Source: UMGS1002 sp050946195 (GTDB lineage: Bacteria > Bacillota > Clostridia > Oscillospirales > CAG-272). Taken from it: a DNA stretch of 49,652 nucleotides. Positions 15,442-23,880 of the stretch are shown here, in pieces. Each line of letters opens with the position of its first letter. Position 1 is the first letter of the stretch. Position numbers and translations under genes: made by a program. Below the pieces are notes generated by a model. The model was not told the DNA's origin and did no database searches. It saw only the letters and a program-made list of their open reading frames with translations. The stretch lies in assembly GCA_050946195.1 (NCBI GenBank), contig JBMNUI010000008.1, positions 1-49,652 on the forward strand, given 5' to 3'.

Positions 15442-15600
15442 GTTCAGGGACTTGTCCCTGTGATTATTATCTGCTCAAAATCTACGGATAATTCGCAGCG
15501 CTCTCTATATGGAGAGCATTTTCAAATAAGCCGCAAAGCAGAGGTGCCTGCCTGAATTTTCCGGATTGTACAACCAAATTTTTTCTTATCCGGAAACTGC
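15442..15600 (+). promoter_or_regulatory. Long structured leader of ftsK/spoIIIE gene
   Basis: Three hairpins can be read: CAGGGAC with GTCCCTG near 15444-15460, GCTCTC-TATATG-GAGAGC followed by ATTTTC near 15500-15522 (terminator-like), and TTCCGGAT with ATCCGGAA enclosing a T-rich loop near 15558-15594. I do not recognise a known riboswitch class. Confidence 0.45.
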
Positions 15601-15638
15601 CCCATATACAGCACCCGGATATGAAAGGATACCGACAT

Positions 15639-18404
15639 ATGCCAGAGAACAAAATGCCACAGAATAAAAAACTGAAGGCTAAAAGGCCGCCAAAAGAGCT
15701 CCCGCCCGGACCGGGGGAACGGGGTAATTCCCGGCGCACCGGTGAACCCATAAAAGAAGCTGTGCCGGCCTCGCCGCCCTCGGCAGGCTTTGTGCACCAA
15801 CTCATACCGTATCTGCTCCTTGTGCTGACCCTCTTTATTGCAGCCTGCTTTGTCTGTGTCGCCGCAGGGGTCAGCGGAGCTGTAGGGGTGGCCGGCAGCA
15901 TACTTAACGACGTGTTCTGCGGGTTGTTCGGTTGGCCGGCATATTTCTTGCCGCTTGTCCTGCTCAATCTTGCGGTTTTCTGGCGGCAGTATGTCGATAT
16001 GAAGCTGGTGGGGCTCAAACTGTCGCTCTCTCTTCTCATCCTGCTTGTGACATCCGCGCTGGTGCATGTGGTCACTATCAACAACGCGGGGCGCGTCGGC
16101 TTTAATGTCATCAGGCTGTGGGGGGACGGAATCAACCTCATAGGCGGCGGCGTCCTCGGGGGCATTCTGGGCGAGCTCTGCTTCTCGGCGCTCGGCATTA
16201 TCGGCTCGCTGATTATACTCAGCCCCTTGATTGCCGTGCTCTTTATGTTCCTTTTCGGCACAACGCCGCGCGGAATCCGGCTTTACATCGCCCGCCTGCT
16301 TCGGGAACGCGCCGAACGCCTGCGCCTTATGGCCGAGGCCGAAGCTGATGAATCCGAAGCCGAGGGCGATGAGAATGCAGACGAGCCCGCTGTCGGGACC
16401 GATAAAAAGAGACGCCGGGCTGCGCGCGAGAGAAAGAAGGCCAAAAAAGAGGAACAAAAGCGCCGGCGGCATGAGGTGCTCGGGAACATCGATGCGGCCG
16501 CTCCTGTCGATGCGGTGTTTACCGAAGGGCACAAGACCATAATCGGCGATACCACCTCAAAGGTGCTGAAATCCGATGCCGCAGATAAGACCGTGCAGGC
16601 TGCCGGTGGTGAGGGCGGAATACTGCCTCCCGAGCCCGAGGTTAAAGAGAAAGTGGCCGGTGCCGAACCCAAATCCGATATTCCAGAGCCTGTCAGGTCG
16701 GGCGGGGTGAGCGCGCTGACCGAGCAGCTTGAGCAGGACGAAGATTACAACGACCTCGGCGAGTTGCTGCACGGCAAATCCGACATCGCTGGAAAAGACG
16801 TACTCAAAAAGGAGGACAGCGACAAAAAGGAAGCCGACATTGAGCTGAATGTCAGCACCGAGGATATTTCCGACCTCGCTTTTGACGAAGAGGAAGAGCC
16901 GCTCTCGACAGGGAAGCAGCTCACCACATATATTTTCCCGCCTGTTGACCTGCTGGCGCCCGATACCAACCCCAAGGAGGCCGATTATTCCGAGGAGCTG
17001 CGTGCGAATGCCAAAAAACTCATGGACACGCTCAGCAGCTTTAATGTCCGAATAAAGGAAATCACCTACTCGCGCGGGCCGACAATCACGCGCTACGAGC
17101 TCAAGCCCGATGCCGGCGTCAGGGTGAGGTCAATCGCCAATCTTGTCGACGACATCGCCCTGAGCCTTGCCACAACAGGTGTGCGCATTGAGGCGCCGAT
17201 ACCCGGCAAGGCGGCGGTCGGCGTCGAGGTGCCCAACCGCACTCAGGCGATAGTTTTTCTCAGAACACTGATTGAGTCCAAAACTTTTCAGGAAACCCCG
17301 AGCAAGCTGGCGGTTTGTCTCGGTGAGGACGTGGCCGGCAAGCCAATATTCTTCAATATCGACAAAATGCCGCACCTGCTCATCGCCGGCGCCACCGGTA
17401 TGGGAAAGTCGGTCTGCATCAACAGCATAATTATCAGTATTCTTTATAAAGCCCGGCCCGACGAGGTGAAGCTGATACTCGTCGACCCGAAAAAGGTCGA
17501 GTTCAATGTCTACAAGGATATGCCTCACCTCTATGTTCCGGTGGTCAGCGACCCGAAAAAGGCGGCCGGCGTGCTTGCAACCGCGGTGGCCGAGATGGAG
17601 CGGCGCTTTGAGATGATTGAGGACCTCAATGTCCGCGACATAACCAACTACAACCGCATTGCCGAAAATGACCCCGAGCTGATGCCGATGCCCAGAATTG
17701 TGATAATCATCGACGAGCTGGCCGACCTGATGATGACCGCTCCCAACGATGTAGAAACCTGCATCTGCCGGCTGGCGCAAAAGGCAAGAGCGGCCGGGAT
17801 ACACCTGATAATCGGAACCCAGCGGCCATCGGTTGACGTCATTACAGGCCTTATCAAGGCAAACATACCTTCGCGGATTGCCTTCACGGTGGCCTCGCAG
17901 ATTGACTCGCGCACCATCATAGACATGGCGGGGGCCGAAAAGCTTATCGGCCGCGGCGATATGCTCTTCTCGCCGGTCGGCGCCGCGAAGCCGATCCGCG
18001 TTCAGGGCGCCTATGTCAGCGAGCTTGAAGTTGAGAATATCGTCGACTATATAAAGACTCACAACAGCGGCGCGCAGTATGACCACGAGTTCTTAAAGCG
18101 GGTTGAAGAGGAGGCTGCCAAATGCGGCAACAAGAAGGGCGGCAAGCCGGTTGATGTCGAAGAGCTCAGCGGGGAAGAATTTGACCCGAAGCTGCGTGAC
18201 GCCATAGAGCTGGCAATCGAGACCGGCAAGATCTCAACCTCGCTCATGCAGCGCAGGCTGGAGGTGGGTTACGGCCGGGCGGCGAAGATAATCGACCAGA
18301 TGGAGAAGCTCGGATACGTCGGCCCTCAGGACGGCAACAAGCCCCGCCGGGTGCTGATAACAAAAGAGCAGTTCATGGAAAAGCTCATCAACGACGACCT
18401 GTAA
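15639..18404 (+). CDS. DNA translocase FtsK/SpoIIIE
   Basis: This 921-residue double-stranded DNA pump clears chromosomes from the division or sporulation septum. It has an N-terminal membrane domain of four to five helices (about residues 50-215), a long charged Lys/Glu/Asp-rich linker (about 220-430), the alpha domain, the RecA-like motor with Walker A GATGMGKSVC near residue 584 and IIIDELADLMM (Walker B), and a C-terminal winged-helix gamma domain (SLMQRRLEVGYGRAAKIIDQME) that reads orienting DNA sequences. Start ATG at 15639 has AAAGGA nine bases upstream; an in-frame ATG 18 bases earlier lacks a site. Sequence alone does not separate the FtsK role from the SpoIIIE role. Confidence 0.95.
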   Translation: MPENKMPQNKKLKAKRPPKELPPGPGERGNSRRTGEPIKEAVPASPPSAGFVHQLIPYLLLVLTLFIAACFVCVAAGVSGAVGVAGSILNDVFCGLFGWPAYFLPLVLLNLAVFWRQYVDMKLVGLKLSLSLLILLVTSALVHVVTINNAGRVGFNVIRLWGDGINLIGGGVLGGILGELCFSALGIIGSLIILSPLIAVLFMFLFGTTPRGIRLYIARLLRERAERLRLMAEAEADESEAEGDENADEPAVGTDKKRRRAARERKKAKKEEQKRRRHEVLGNIDAAAPVDAVFTEGHKTIIGDTTSKVLKSDAADKTVQAAGGEGGILPPEPEVKEKVAGAEPKSDIPEPVRSGGVSALTEQLEQDEDYNDLGELLHGKSDIAGKDVLKKEDSDKKEADIELNVSTEDISDLAFDEEEEPLSTGKQLTTYIFPPVDLLAPDTNPKEADYSEELRANAKKLMDTLSSFNVRIKEITYSRGPTITRYELKPDAGVRVRSIANLVDDIALSLATTGVRIEAPIPGKAAVGVEVPNRTQAIVFLRTLIESKTFQETPSKLAVCLGEDVAGKPIFFNIDKMPHLLIAGATGMGKSVCINSIIISILYKARPDEVKLILVDPKKVEFNVYKDMPHLYVPVVSDPKKAAGVLATAVAEMERRFEMIEDLNVRDITNYNRIAENDPELMPMPRIVIIIDELADLMMTAPNDVETCICRLAQKARAAGIHLIIGTQRPSVDVITGLIKANIPSRIAFTVASQIDSRTIIDMAGAEKLIGRGDMLFSPVGAAKPIRVQGAYVSELEVENIVDYIKTHNSGAQYDHEFLKRVEEEAAKCGNKKGGKPVDVEELSGEEFDPKLRDAIELAIETGKISTSLMQRRLEVGYGRAAKIIDQMEKLGYVGPQDGNKPRRVLITKEQFMEKLINDDL

Positions 18405-18409
18405 GCATT

Positions 18410-18437
18410 GCCTCCCGTGTTTTGCGGGAGGCTTTTT
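18410..18437 (+). terminator. Terminator after ftsK/spoIIIE
   Basis: GCCTCCCG paired with CGGGAGGC, followed by TTTTT, six bases after the stop codon. Confidence 0.92.
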
Positions 18438-18544
18438 ATATATGAAAATATCAAAAACGGAATTAGCAATACATATAATGGCATTAATTCCTCGCAATCA
18501 GCACATAAGAATTCCCGAAACGGAATGATTTTTCATAGAATCTA

Positions 18545-18573
18545 TTGACAAGGCCGGCGGGTTACTGTATAAT
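18545..18573 (+). promoter_or_regulatory. Promoter of recA-recX
   Basis: TTGACA-N17-TATAAT, perfect consensus. An ATTCC-CGAAAC-GGAAT inverted repeat lies about 15-30 bases upstream of the -35 box, but it does not match the Firmicutes LexA box. Confidence 0.92.
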
Positions 18574-18611
18574 TTAACTATAAAACGACAAAAAGACAGG
18601 AGAGCCGACAA

Positions 18612-19733
18612 ATGAAGCAGGCCAAAAAAATGCTTGTGATGCCGAATCCCGACGCAAACAAGGAAGAAAAGCGCAAGGCACTCGACACCGCCATTGCCCA
18701 GATTGAAAAGGACTTCGGAAAAGGCACCATAATGAAGCTCGGCGAGAATTCCCGCATGGAGGTTCAGACTGTGCGCACCGGTTCTATTGCGCTTGACTTT
18801 GCGCTCGGAATCGGCGGGTTGCCCCGCGGGCGGATAACCGAGATATACGGCCCCGAATCCTCGGGCAAAACCACGGTTGCGCTTCATGTAATAGCCCAGG
18901 TGCAGAAGGAGGGGGGAGAGGCCGCCTTTATCGACGCCGAGCACGCGCTCGACCCGGTTTACGCCAAAGCGCTGGGCGTGGACGTAAACAACCTGCTTGT
19001 CTCGCAGCCCGACTGCGGCGACGACGCGCTTGAAATCACCGAAGCGCTGGTGCGCTCGGGAGCGGTCGACATAATAGTCATAGACTCGGTCGCGGCGCTG
19101 GTCCCGCGTCAGGAAATCGAGGGGGATATGGGGGTCTCGGCGGTCGGCGCACAGGCAAGGCTGATGTCGCAGGCACTGCGAAAGCTGTCGGCGGCCATAT
19201 CAAAGAGCAATTGCGTCGTCATTTTTATAAACCAGCTCCGCGATAAGGTGGGGGTTGTCTACGGGAACCCCGAGACCACAACTGGCGGGCGGGCGCTCAA
19301 GTTTTATGCCTCGGTGAGAATTGATGTCCGCAAACAAGAGCAGCTCAAGCGCGGAACCGAGATATACGGAAACCGCATCAAGTGCAAAATTGTGAAAAAC
19401 AAGGTTGCGCCGCCCTTCCATGTCGCCGAATTTGACATCCTTTACGGCAAGGGCATTTCGCGCGCCGGGGAGATACTCGACTTCGGCGTCAAGCTCGACA
19501 TAATCCAAAAGAGCGGCACATGGTTCTCATATGAGGGCGAGCGGATGGGCCAGGGCAGGGATAATGCCAGGAAGTACCTTGAGGACAACCCGGGGCTCAT
19601 GGATGAAATTGAAGAGAAAATCCGCGCCATGAGTGCTCAGGCTAAGATTCTGGAAGATGAGTTTGAACTCGACGAGTCCGAGGGCGATAAGGAGGAAGAA
19701 TTTGATATCAGCCTGATACAGGATGACGAGTGA
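18612..19733 (+). CDS. recA: Recombinase RecA
   Basis: The 373-residue protein carries the RecA hallmarks: N-terminal DTAIAQIEKDFGKGTIMKLG helix and strand, Walker A GPESSGKTT near residue 77, IIVIDSVAALVPR (Walker B), FINQLRDKVGVVYGNPETTTGGRALKFY (loop L2 and ATP-cap region; given here as family landmark), and an acidic C-terminal tail (DESEGDKEEEFD) that modulates DNA binding. It promotes strand exchange and triggers LexA cleavage. L2-adjacent residues read VVYG and GGRAL where many orthologues have MFG and GGNAL, ordinary variation. The ATG at 18612 follows AGGAGAG. Its stop overlaps the GTG start of recX by four bases, so translation is coupled. Confidence 0.97.
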   Translation: MKQAKKMLVMPNPDANKEEKRKALDTAIAQIEKDFGKGTIMKLGENSRMEVQTVRTGSIALDFALGIGGLPRGRITEIYGPESSGKTTVALHVIAQVQKEGGEAAFIDAEHALDPVYAKALGVDVNNLLVSQPDCGDDALEITEALVRSGAVDIIVIDSVAALVPRQEIEGDMGVSAVGAQARLMSQALRKLSAAISKSNCVVIFINQLRDKVGVVYGNPETTTGGRALKFYASVRIDVRKQEQLKRGTEIYGNRIKCKIVKNKVAPPFHVAEFDILYGKGISRAGEILDFGVKLDIIQKSGTWFSYEGERMGQGRDNARKYLEDNPGLMDEIEEKIRAMSAQAKILEDEFELDESEGDKEEEFDISLIQDDE

Positions 19734-20401
19734 GCATGGGCAAGATGAAGACCCAAATAAAGATTGAGCGCGCCGCCGTCCTTGGTGACGGCGGGGTTGC
19801 AGTGGAGTTATTGCTCGGTGATGGAGAGCACAGCGAGAAAAAGCGCTTTGTTATCTTACAGGCCGACCGGCAGAATATCGACCTCCGGCAGGGCAGGGAA
19901 ATAACTCCGGATGAGTACGATGCTCTTGAAGCGGCGGCGGCATTTTTTGAGGCCGTGAAAAAGGGGCTCGGTCTGCTCTCGTACGGCCCGAACTCAAAGC
20001 GGGGGCTTGTGCGGAAGCTGGTCGCCCGCGGGATTGAGGCCGGCACCGCCGCACGTACTGCGGAATACCTCTGCAGCCGGGGCTATATCAACGAGAGAGC
20101 CGACGCCGAGGCGACAATGGAGGCTGGCCTGAGGAAGGGCTACGGCAGTCGCAGGATTCTTGCAATGCTGCGTGAGAAGGGCTATTCCGACGAGGCGATA
20201 TCCGGTGCAAAGGAACTTCTCGGCGAGGTTGATTTCAACCGCCGCTGTGCTGAGATGATAATGAAGAAGTGCCATGGCAGAGTCCCGACAGAAAAGCCGG
20301 CGCTCGAACGGCTTGTCGCCGCAATGCAGAGGTATGGCTATACCTACTCGGAAATCAGGGAAGGGCTGCGGATACTATCGCGGGAGCACATCTCAGAATG
20401 A
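19730..20401 (+). CDS. recX: Regulatory protein RecX
   Basis: RecX binds inside the RecA filament groove and restrains its activity. The 223-residue protein consists of the family's three-helix repeats: ALEAAAAFFEAVKKGLGLLSYGPNSKRGL, the central SRGYINERADAEATMEAGLRKGYGSRRI block and a third repeat ending YGYTYSEIREGL. An N-terminal 60-residue extension forms a small strand-rich domain seen in Clostridia members. The GTG at 19730 is favoured because AGGATG lies seven bases upstream and it overlaps the recA stop as GTGA; an ATG six bases later is possible. A GC-rich hairpin follows at 20462. Confidence 0.92.
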   Translation: MSMGKMKTQIKIERAAVLGDGGVAVELLLGDGEHSEKKRFVILQADRQNIDLRQGREITPDEYDALEAAAAFFEAVKKGLGLLSYGPNSKRGLVRKLVARGIEAGTAARTAEYLCSRGYINERADAEATMEAGLRKGYGSRRILAMLREKGYSDEAISGAKELLGEVDFNRRCAEMIMKKCHGRVPTEKPALERLVAAMQRYGYTYSEIREGLRILSREHISE

Positions 20402-20461
20402 AATAAACGGGGTTGAAAAGCTGCTTTTTTGAAAATTGTGATGTGAATTTAAGCTTTAAAG

Positions 20462-20489
20462 ACCGCCGGGCGTCATTGACGCCGGCGGT
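20462..20489 (+). terminator. Hairpin downstream of recX
   Basis: ACCGCCG and GCGTC pair with GACGC and CGGCGGT around an ATT loop. The tail is TCTGTCTTT and not a clean T run, so termination may be moderate. Confidence 0.6.
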
Positions 20490-20569
20490 TCTGTCTTTAC
20501 GGGAAGTAATGTTAAATAGTTCTTGAAAAAACTTCTTTCAAGAAACTTCTCCTAATAAAGAATAACCTA

Positions 20570-20598
20570 TTGACAACCGCCGGCATTTATGGTATGAT
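20570..20598 (+). promoter_or_regulatory. Promoter of SPFH-RHH-ABC operon
   Basis: TTGACA-N17-TATGAT, one mismatch in the -10 box. The expected transcription start falls within or next to the palindrome at 20601-20619. Confidence 0.88.
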
Positions 20599-20600
20599 TG

Positions 20601-20619
20601 TGATATCAATATGATATCA
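20601..20619. promoter_or_regulatory. Palindromic operator at the SPFH operon start
   Basis: TGATATCAATATGATATCA is two perfect 7-bp inverted arms around five bases, beginning three bases after the -10 box. A bound repressor here would block transcription; the ribbon-helix-helix protein encoded in the operon is the natural candidate (inference). Confidence 0.7.
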
Positions 20620-20640
20620 TGATGATTCAGGAGGTTTGTT

Positions 20641-21636
20641 ATGGAAGCAAAAAAACTGCAGTTTGAAGAAAAGCGTCCGCGCGCCCTGCCCGGCATGCCG
20701 ATGATGATCCTCTTTATACTGCTCTGCCTTGCGGGCTTGGCGGCCGTCATATACGGCGGCATCCTGATGGAGGAAAACGAGTCGTCGGTCGGCGGAATTA
20801 TTTCCTTGGTTGCGGGCATAGTATATCTGTGTCTCGGCTGGATTCCATTCATGGGGCTGAAGATTCTCAAGCCTCAGGAGGCGATGGTCTTCACCCTTTT
20901 CGGGCGATACATCGGCACTCTGCGAGAGGAAGGCTTTTACTATGTCAACCCCTTCGCGACCTCGGTGGCTCCGCCCGAAACCAATACTTCAAGCGGAGTA
21001 ATAGTAACAAGACCCACATTTACAAGAACGAACCAGTTTCCGATCAACCGTAAAATATCGCTCAAGGCGATAACGCTGAACAACGCAAAGCAAAAAATCA
21101 ACGACCTGCTCGGCAATCCGGTTGAAATCGGAATTGTCGTCATCTGGCGGGTGGTCAACACCGCCAAGGCGGTTTTCAATGTCGACAACTACAAGGAATA
21201 CCTTTCAATTCAGGCAGACGCCGCCCTGCGCAACATTGTCCGCATGTATCCCTATGACGTGTCGGCAGAGGGCGACGAAAAATCGCTGCGCGGCTCAAGC
21301 CGGGAGGTATGCGACAGCATTCGCGAAGAGCTCCAGAGCAAGGTAGATATTGCGGGCATTGAGATTATCGAGGTCCGGATTACCTATCTTGCCTACGCTC
21401 CCGAAATCGCCGCCGCAATGCTCCAGCGGCAGCAGGCGACGGCAATCATCGACGCGCGCAAGATGATAGTCGACGGTGCAGTCGGAATGGTCGAGATGGC
21501 GCTTTCAAAGCTCAGCGAAAACAATATTGTGGTCCTTGATGACGAAAGAAAGGCGGCAATGGTAAGCAACCTTCTGGTTGTACTCTGCGGCAATCGCGAC
21601 GCTCAGCCGGTGGTCAACAGCGGCTCGCTATATTAA
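20641..21636 (+). CDS. SPFH/band 7 (stomatin-like) membrane protein
   Basis: The 331-residue protein has two N-terminal membrane helices (about residues 21-42 and 52-72) followed by an SPFH domain: LKPQEAMVFTLFGRYIGTLREEGFYYVNPF and TLNNAKQKINDLLGNPVEIGIVVIWRV are typical, and the C-terminal part (QATAIIDARKMIVDGAVGMV) is the coiled flotillin-like arm. SPFH proteins form oligomeric scaffolds in membranes and often stabilise transporters or proteases. Here the gene heads an operon with an Arc-like regulator and an ABC exporter, suggesting that it organises or protects the membrane together with the exporter. The start follows GGAGG by seven bases. Confidence 0.9.
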   Translation: MEAKKLQFEEKRPRALPGMPMMILFILLCLAGLAAVIYGGILMEENESSVGGIISLVAGIVYLCLGWIPFMGLKILKPQEAMVFTLFGRYIGTLREEGFYYVNPFATSVAPPETNTSSGVIVTRPTFTRTNQFPINRKISLKAITLNNAKQKINDLLGNPVEIGIVVIWRVVNTAKAVFNVDNYKEYLSIQADAALRNIVRMYPYDVSAEGDEKSLRGSSREVCDSIREELQSKVDIAGIEIIEVRITYLAYAPEIAAAMLQRQQATAIIDARKMIVDGAVGMVEMALSKLSENNIVVLDDERKAAMVSNLLVVLCGNRDAQPVVNSGSLY

Positions 21637-21645
21637 CCGGTAGTG

Positions 21646-21885
21646 ATGACAATGGCCGACACAATTAAAAAAAGAAATGCCGACACCGAAAAAAAGCAGA
21701 TACCTCTGCGCCTTTCGACAACACTATTCAATGAGCTGAACGCATGGGCAGCTGACGAATTCCGCTCACTGAACGGGCAGATTGAATACCTGCTCACCGA
21801 ATGTGTCAAACAACGGCGCCGGCGCCGCGGCTCTGACCTCTCCGAAGACGGTAGAAAAACCGGCGGTCTGCCCGAAAAACAATAA
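21646..21885 (+). CDS. Arc-type ribbon-helix-helix DNA-binding protein
   Basis: A 79-residue basic protein with a ribbon-helix-helix core: KKQIPLRLSTTLFNELNAW (strand then helix A) and the turn FRSLNGQIEYLLTECV (helix B), followed by an Arg-rich patch (RRRRRR) and a disordered tail. Such proteins bind operators as dimers of dimers, with the beta strand reading the major groove. No toxin gene is adjacent, so it is probably a regulator and not an antitoxin. It is nine bases after the SPFH stop and 15 bases before the ABC gene. The start is uncertain: ATG at 21646 or 21652, neither with a clear ribosome site, which suggests coupling to SPFH translation. Confidence 0.8.
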   Translation: MTMADTIKKRNADTEKKQIPLRLSTTLFNELNAWAADEFRSLNGQIEYLLTECVKQRRRRRGSDLSEDGRKTGGLPEKQ

Positions 21886-21900
21886 AAAACGGAGAACAGC

Positions 21901-22821
21901 ATGGAAGAAGTATTGACAACTCAAAACCTCACAAAAAAATACCGCGCCGTCACCGCCCTTGACAATGTGAACATGACGGTATCCCGCGGCGACATTTACG
22001 GCTTTGTCGGCGCCAACGGCGCCGGCAAAACCACGCTTATCCGCGTTGTTTGCGGGCTCACAATCCCCACCTCTGGCTCATTTGTACTTTTCGGCGCCCC
22101 GAGCGGTTCACCCGAAATCATGGCGGCACGTCGGCGCACTTCTGCTATCGTCGAGACTCCGGCAATCTACAGGAACATGACCGCAAGAGAAAACCTGTAT
22201 ATGCAGTGCAAAATTCTCGGAGCCGACACGAGCCGGATAGACGAGCACCTTGAGACGGTCGGACTGTCAAAGGTGGCTGCTACAAGCCGCAGGGCCGGCA
22301 ACTTTTCGCAGGGTATGCGCCAGCGGCTCGGTATTGCCATGGCGCTCTGCGGCAATCCCGAATTCATGATTCTCGACGAACCGCTCAACGGCCTTGACCC
22401 CGAGGGGATTTTTGACGTGAGAAACCTTATACTGAAGCTAAACAGGGAATCGGGAATTACCTTCCTCATCTCAAGCCATATCTTGAGCGAGTTGTCGCTT
22501 GTGGCCAACAAGTACGGTTTTATCGCCGACGGGAAGCTGGTCAAGGAAATTACATCCGACGAGATTCATCGGCAGTGTCGCAGGAGTATCGACGTAGACC
22601 TGCACGACCCGGCGGCGGCAGGAGAATATCTCGCCGGCCAGCTCGGCATTAGGGACTACACGCACGAGAATGGCACGCTGCGCATCTTTGAAGACGTAGG
22701 CATCAGCCGGCTTGTCGCCGCACTTGAGGAGGGCGGTTTCCCGGTGCTGAGTATCAGGAGCCGGGAGGAGAGTCTTGAGGACTATTATCTTAAAGTAACA
22801 GGAGGCAGGACTAGTGTCTGA
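21901..22821 (+). CDS. ABC transporter ATP-binding protein
   Basis: The 306-residue ATPase has Walker A GANGAGKTT (about residue 39), the Q-loop region, signature FSQGMRQRLGIAMAL, Walker B MILDEPLNGLDP and the H-loop ISSHILSEL. The C-terminal 90 residues form the extra domain of the ABC-2 (CcmA/BcrA-like) subfamily. It resembles exporters for lantibiotic or bacitracin self-protection, but the substrate cannot be told from sequence. GGAGA lies nine bases upstream of the ATG. Its end overlaps the GTG start of the permease by eight bases, so the two subunits are translationally coupled. Confidence 0.93.
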   Translation: MEEVLTTQNLTKKYRAVTALDNVNMTVSRGDIYGFVGANGAGKTTLIRVVCGLTIPTSGSFVLFGAPSGSPEIMAARRRTSAIVETPAIYRNMTARENLYMQCKILGADTSRIDEHLETVGLSKVAATSRRAGNFSQGMRQRLGIAMALCGNPEFMILDEPLNGLDPEGIFDVRNLILKLNRESGITFLISSHILSELSLVANKYGFIADGKLVKEITSDEIHRQCRRSIDVDLHDPAAAGEYLAGQLGIRDYTHENGTLRIFEDVGISRLVAALEEGGFPVLSIRSREESLEDYYLKVTGGRTSV

Positions 22822-23617
22822 TTTGCTCAGGGCTGATTTTTATCGTGCTAAAAAAGATATAATTTTATTCATCGCGCTGATTCTGGTTGTATTTTTCGCC
22901 CTTTCGACGCCGGCTCTGTACCTGTTGCTCGAAAAACTCATTAAAGACAGCCTCAGCGAGATTGGAGGGGCGGGATTAGGGATTTCGTTCTCAGGAAAAT
23001 TCGTCTTTATGTCTACTTTGTCGGTCACGAACAATATCGGCCTGATTCTGCCGGTGCTCATCGGCATTCTCGTCTGCCGCGATTTCTCGACCGGGACGGT
23101 GCGGAATAAAATCATCGCGGGTCACAGCAGGCTGCAGGTATACCTGAGTTTGCTGATATCCGCGGTAAGCATCGGCGCGGCTCTCTTTCTGATATACTCG
23201 CTGCTTATGCTGGCTTTGGGAAGCCTTCTGCTCGGTTACGGGAGCGCCTTCACATTCGGCGAGTTTATTTATATCCTTAAGGTGCTGCTCATGGGTACGC
23301 TGATGTTCTCGGCGATGATCTCCATCGGCATCTTTTTTGCGGCGGCCACCCGGAGTATCGGTATCACCATCGTGCTGCAGATAGCTTTGGGAATGGTTAT
23401 CGCCATTCTCGGCTCTATCCCCATGATGCTGATCGACTGCCCCGAATGGCTCGAGCAAATCACCCGCCTGAACCCCGCCTACCAGTTAAACCTGCTTACC
23501 GCCTCAGAGAATTTACCAACCGACCTTTTCATAACCTCGCTTCTCAGCAGTGCGGCGTACATTATTATATCCGCTGCAGCCGGCTCGCTTATACTCCGCC
23601 GCGCCGAGCTGAAATAA
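22814..23617 (+). CDS. ABC-2 type transporter permease
   Basis: The 267-residue protein has six hydrophobic segments (first at about residues 15-38) with a long extracellular loop after the first, the ABC-2/BcrB-like layout of an exporter membrane subunit. The cytoplasmic N-terminus is MSDLLRADFYRAKKD, a typical ABC-2 start. The GTG at 22814 overlaps the ATPase gene and is preceded by AGGAGGCAGG. Last gene of the SPFH-RHH-ABC operon; a repeat copy follows six bases after the stop. Confidence 0.88.
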   Translation: MSDLLRADFYRAKKDIILFIALILVVFFALSTPALYLLLEKLIKDSLSEIGGAGLGISFSGKFVFMSTLSVTNNIGLILPVLIGILVCRDFSTGTVRNKIIAGHSRLQVYLSLLISAVSIGAALFLIYSLLMLALGSLLLGYGSAFTFGEFIYILKVLLMGTLMFSAMISIGIFFAAATRSIGITIVLQIALGMVIAILGSIPMMLIDCPEWLEQITRLNPAYQLNLLTASENLPTDLFITSLLSSAAYIIISAAAGSLILRRAELK

Positions 23618-23622
23618 CCATA

Positions 23623-23695
23623 TGGGGCGCTGCCCCACGCCTTCTGCTTTGCTTCATGGGGCTTGCCCCATACCCGCTAAAGACTCTTTTTAAAC
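23623..23695 (-). repeat. Composite intergenic repeat, copy E (partial)
   Basis: Two GC hairpins, TGGGGC-GCT-GCCCCA (23623-23637) and ATGGGGC-TT-GCCCCAT (23656-23671), are followed by ACCCGC and AAAGACTCTTTTT, one arm of the central palindrome seen in copies B and C. The opposite arm is missing. Confidence 0.6.
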
Positions 23696-23813
23696 AGAAT
23701 TGTCAAGTCAAGTGCAAGGATTTATTATCTTCCGTGTCACACCCCGTACTCCTACAGCGGTAAATTCCGGGGCGGCTGTAAATATTATTTTCCTTTTGTT
23801 ACGAGAATAGAAG

Positions 23814-23845
23814 TGAGCGGCGGATGCTCCTCCGCCGCTCAATGT
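23814..23845. terminator. Terminator between convergent operons
   Basis: A perfect 11-bp stem (TGAGCGGCGGA with TCCGCCGCTCA) lies between the ABC permease and the glycosyltransferase stop codons. T-rich tails are short on both sides. Confidence 0.7.
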
Positions 23846-23880
23846 TTAGTTACCGATTCTTTTATACCGAAAAACGCATT

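Noticed and set aside
17130..18086. A 318-codon minus-strand open frame inside ftsK/spoIIIE
   Set aside because: It lies wholly antisense to the motor domain of a clear gene and its His/Arg/Asp-rich composition is typical of a shadow frame.
18508..18535. ATTCC-CGAAAC-GGAAT inverted repeat upstream of recA as an SOS (LexA) box
   Set aside because: It does not match the Firmicutes LexA consensus (GAAC-N4-GTTC) and lies upstream of the -35 box; left as an unexplained repeat.
20515..20550. Hairpin TTCTTGAA...TTTCAAGAA as a sixth copy of the composite repeat
   Set aside because: It shares only the general hairpin shape with the central module; the flanking modules are absent.
21646..21885. Antitoxin of a toxin-antitoxin pair
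   Set aside because: The protein is ribbon-helix-helix type, but no small toxin-like gene is adjacent; its neighbours are an SPFH protein and an ABC exporter.
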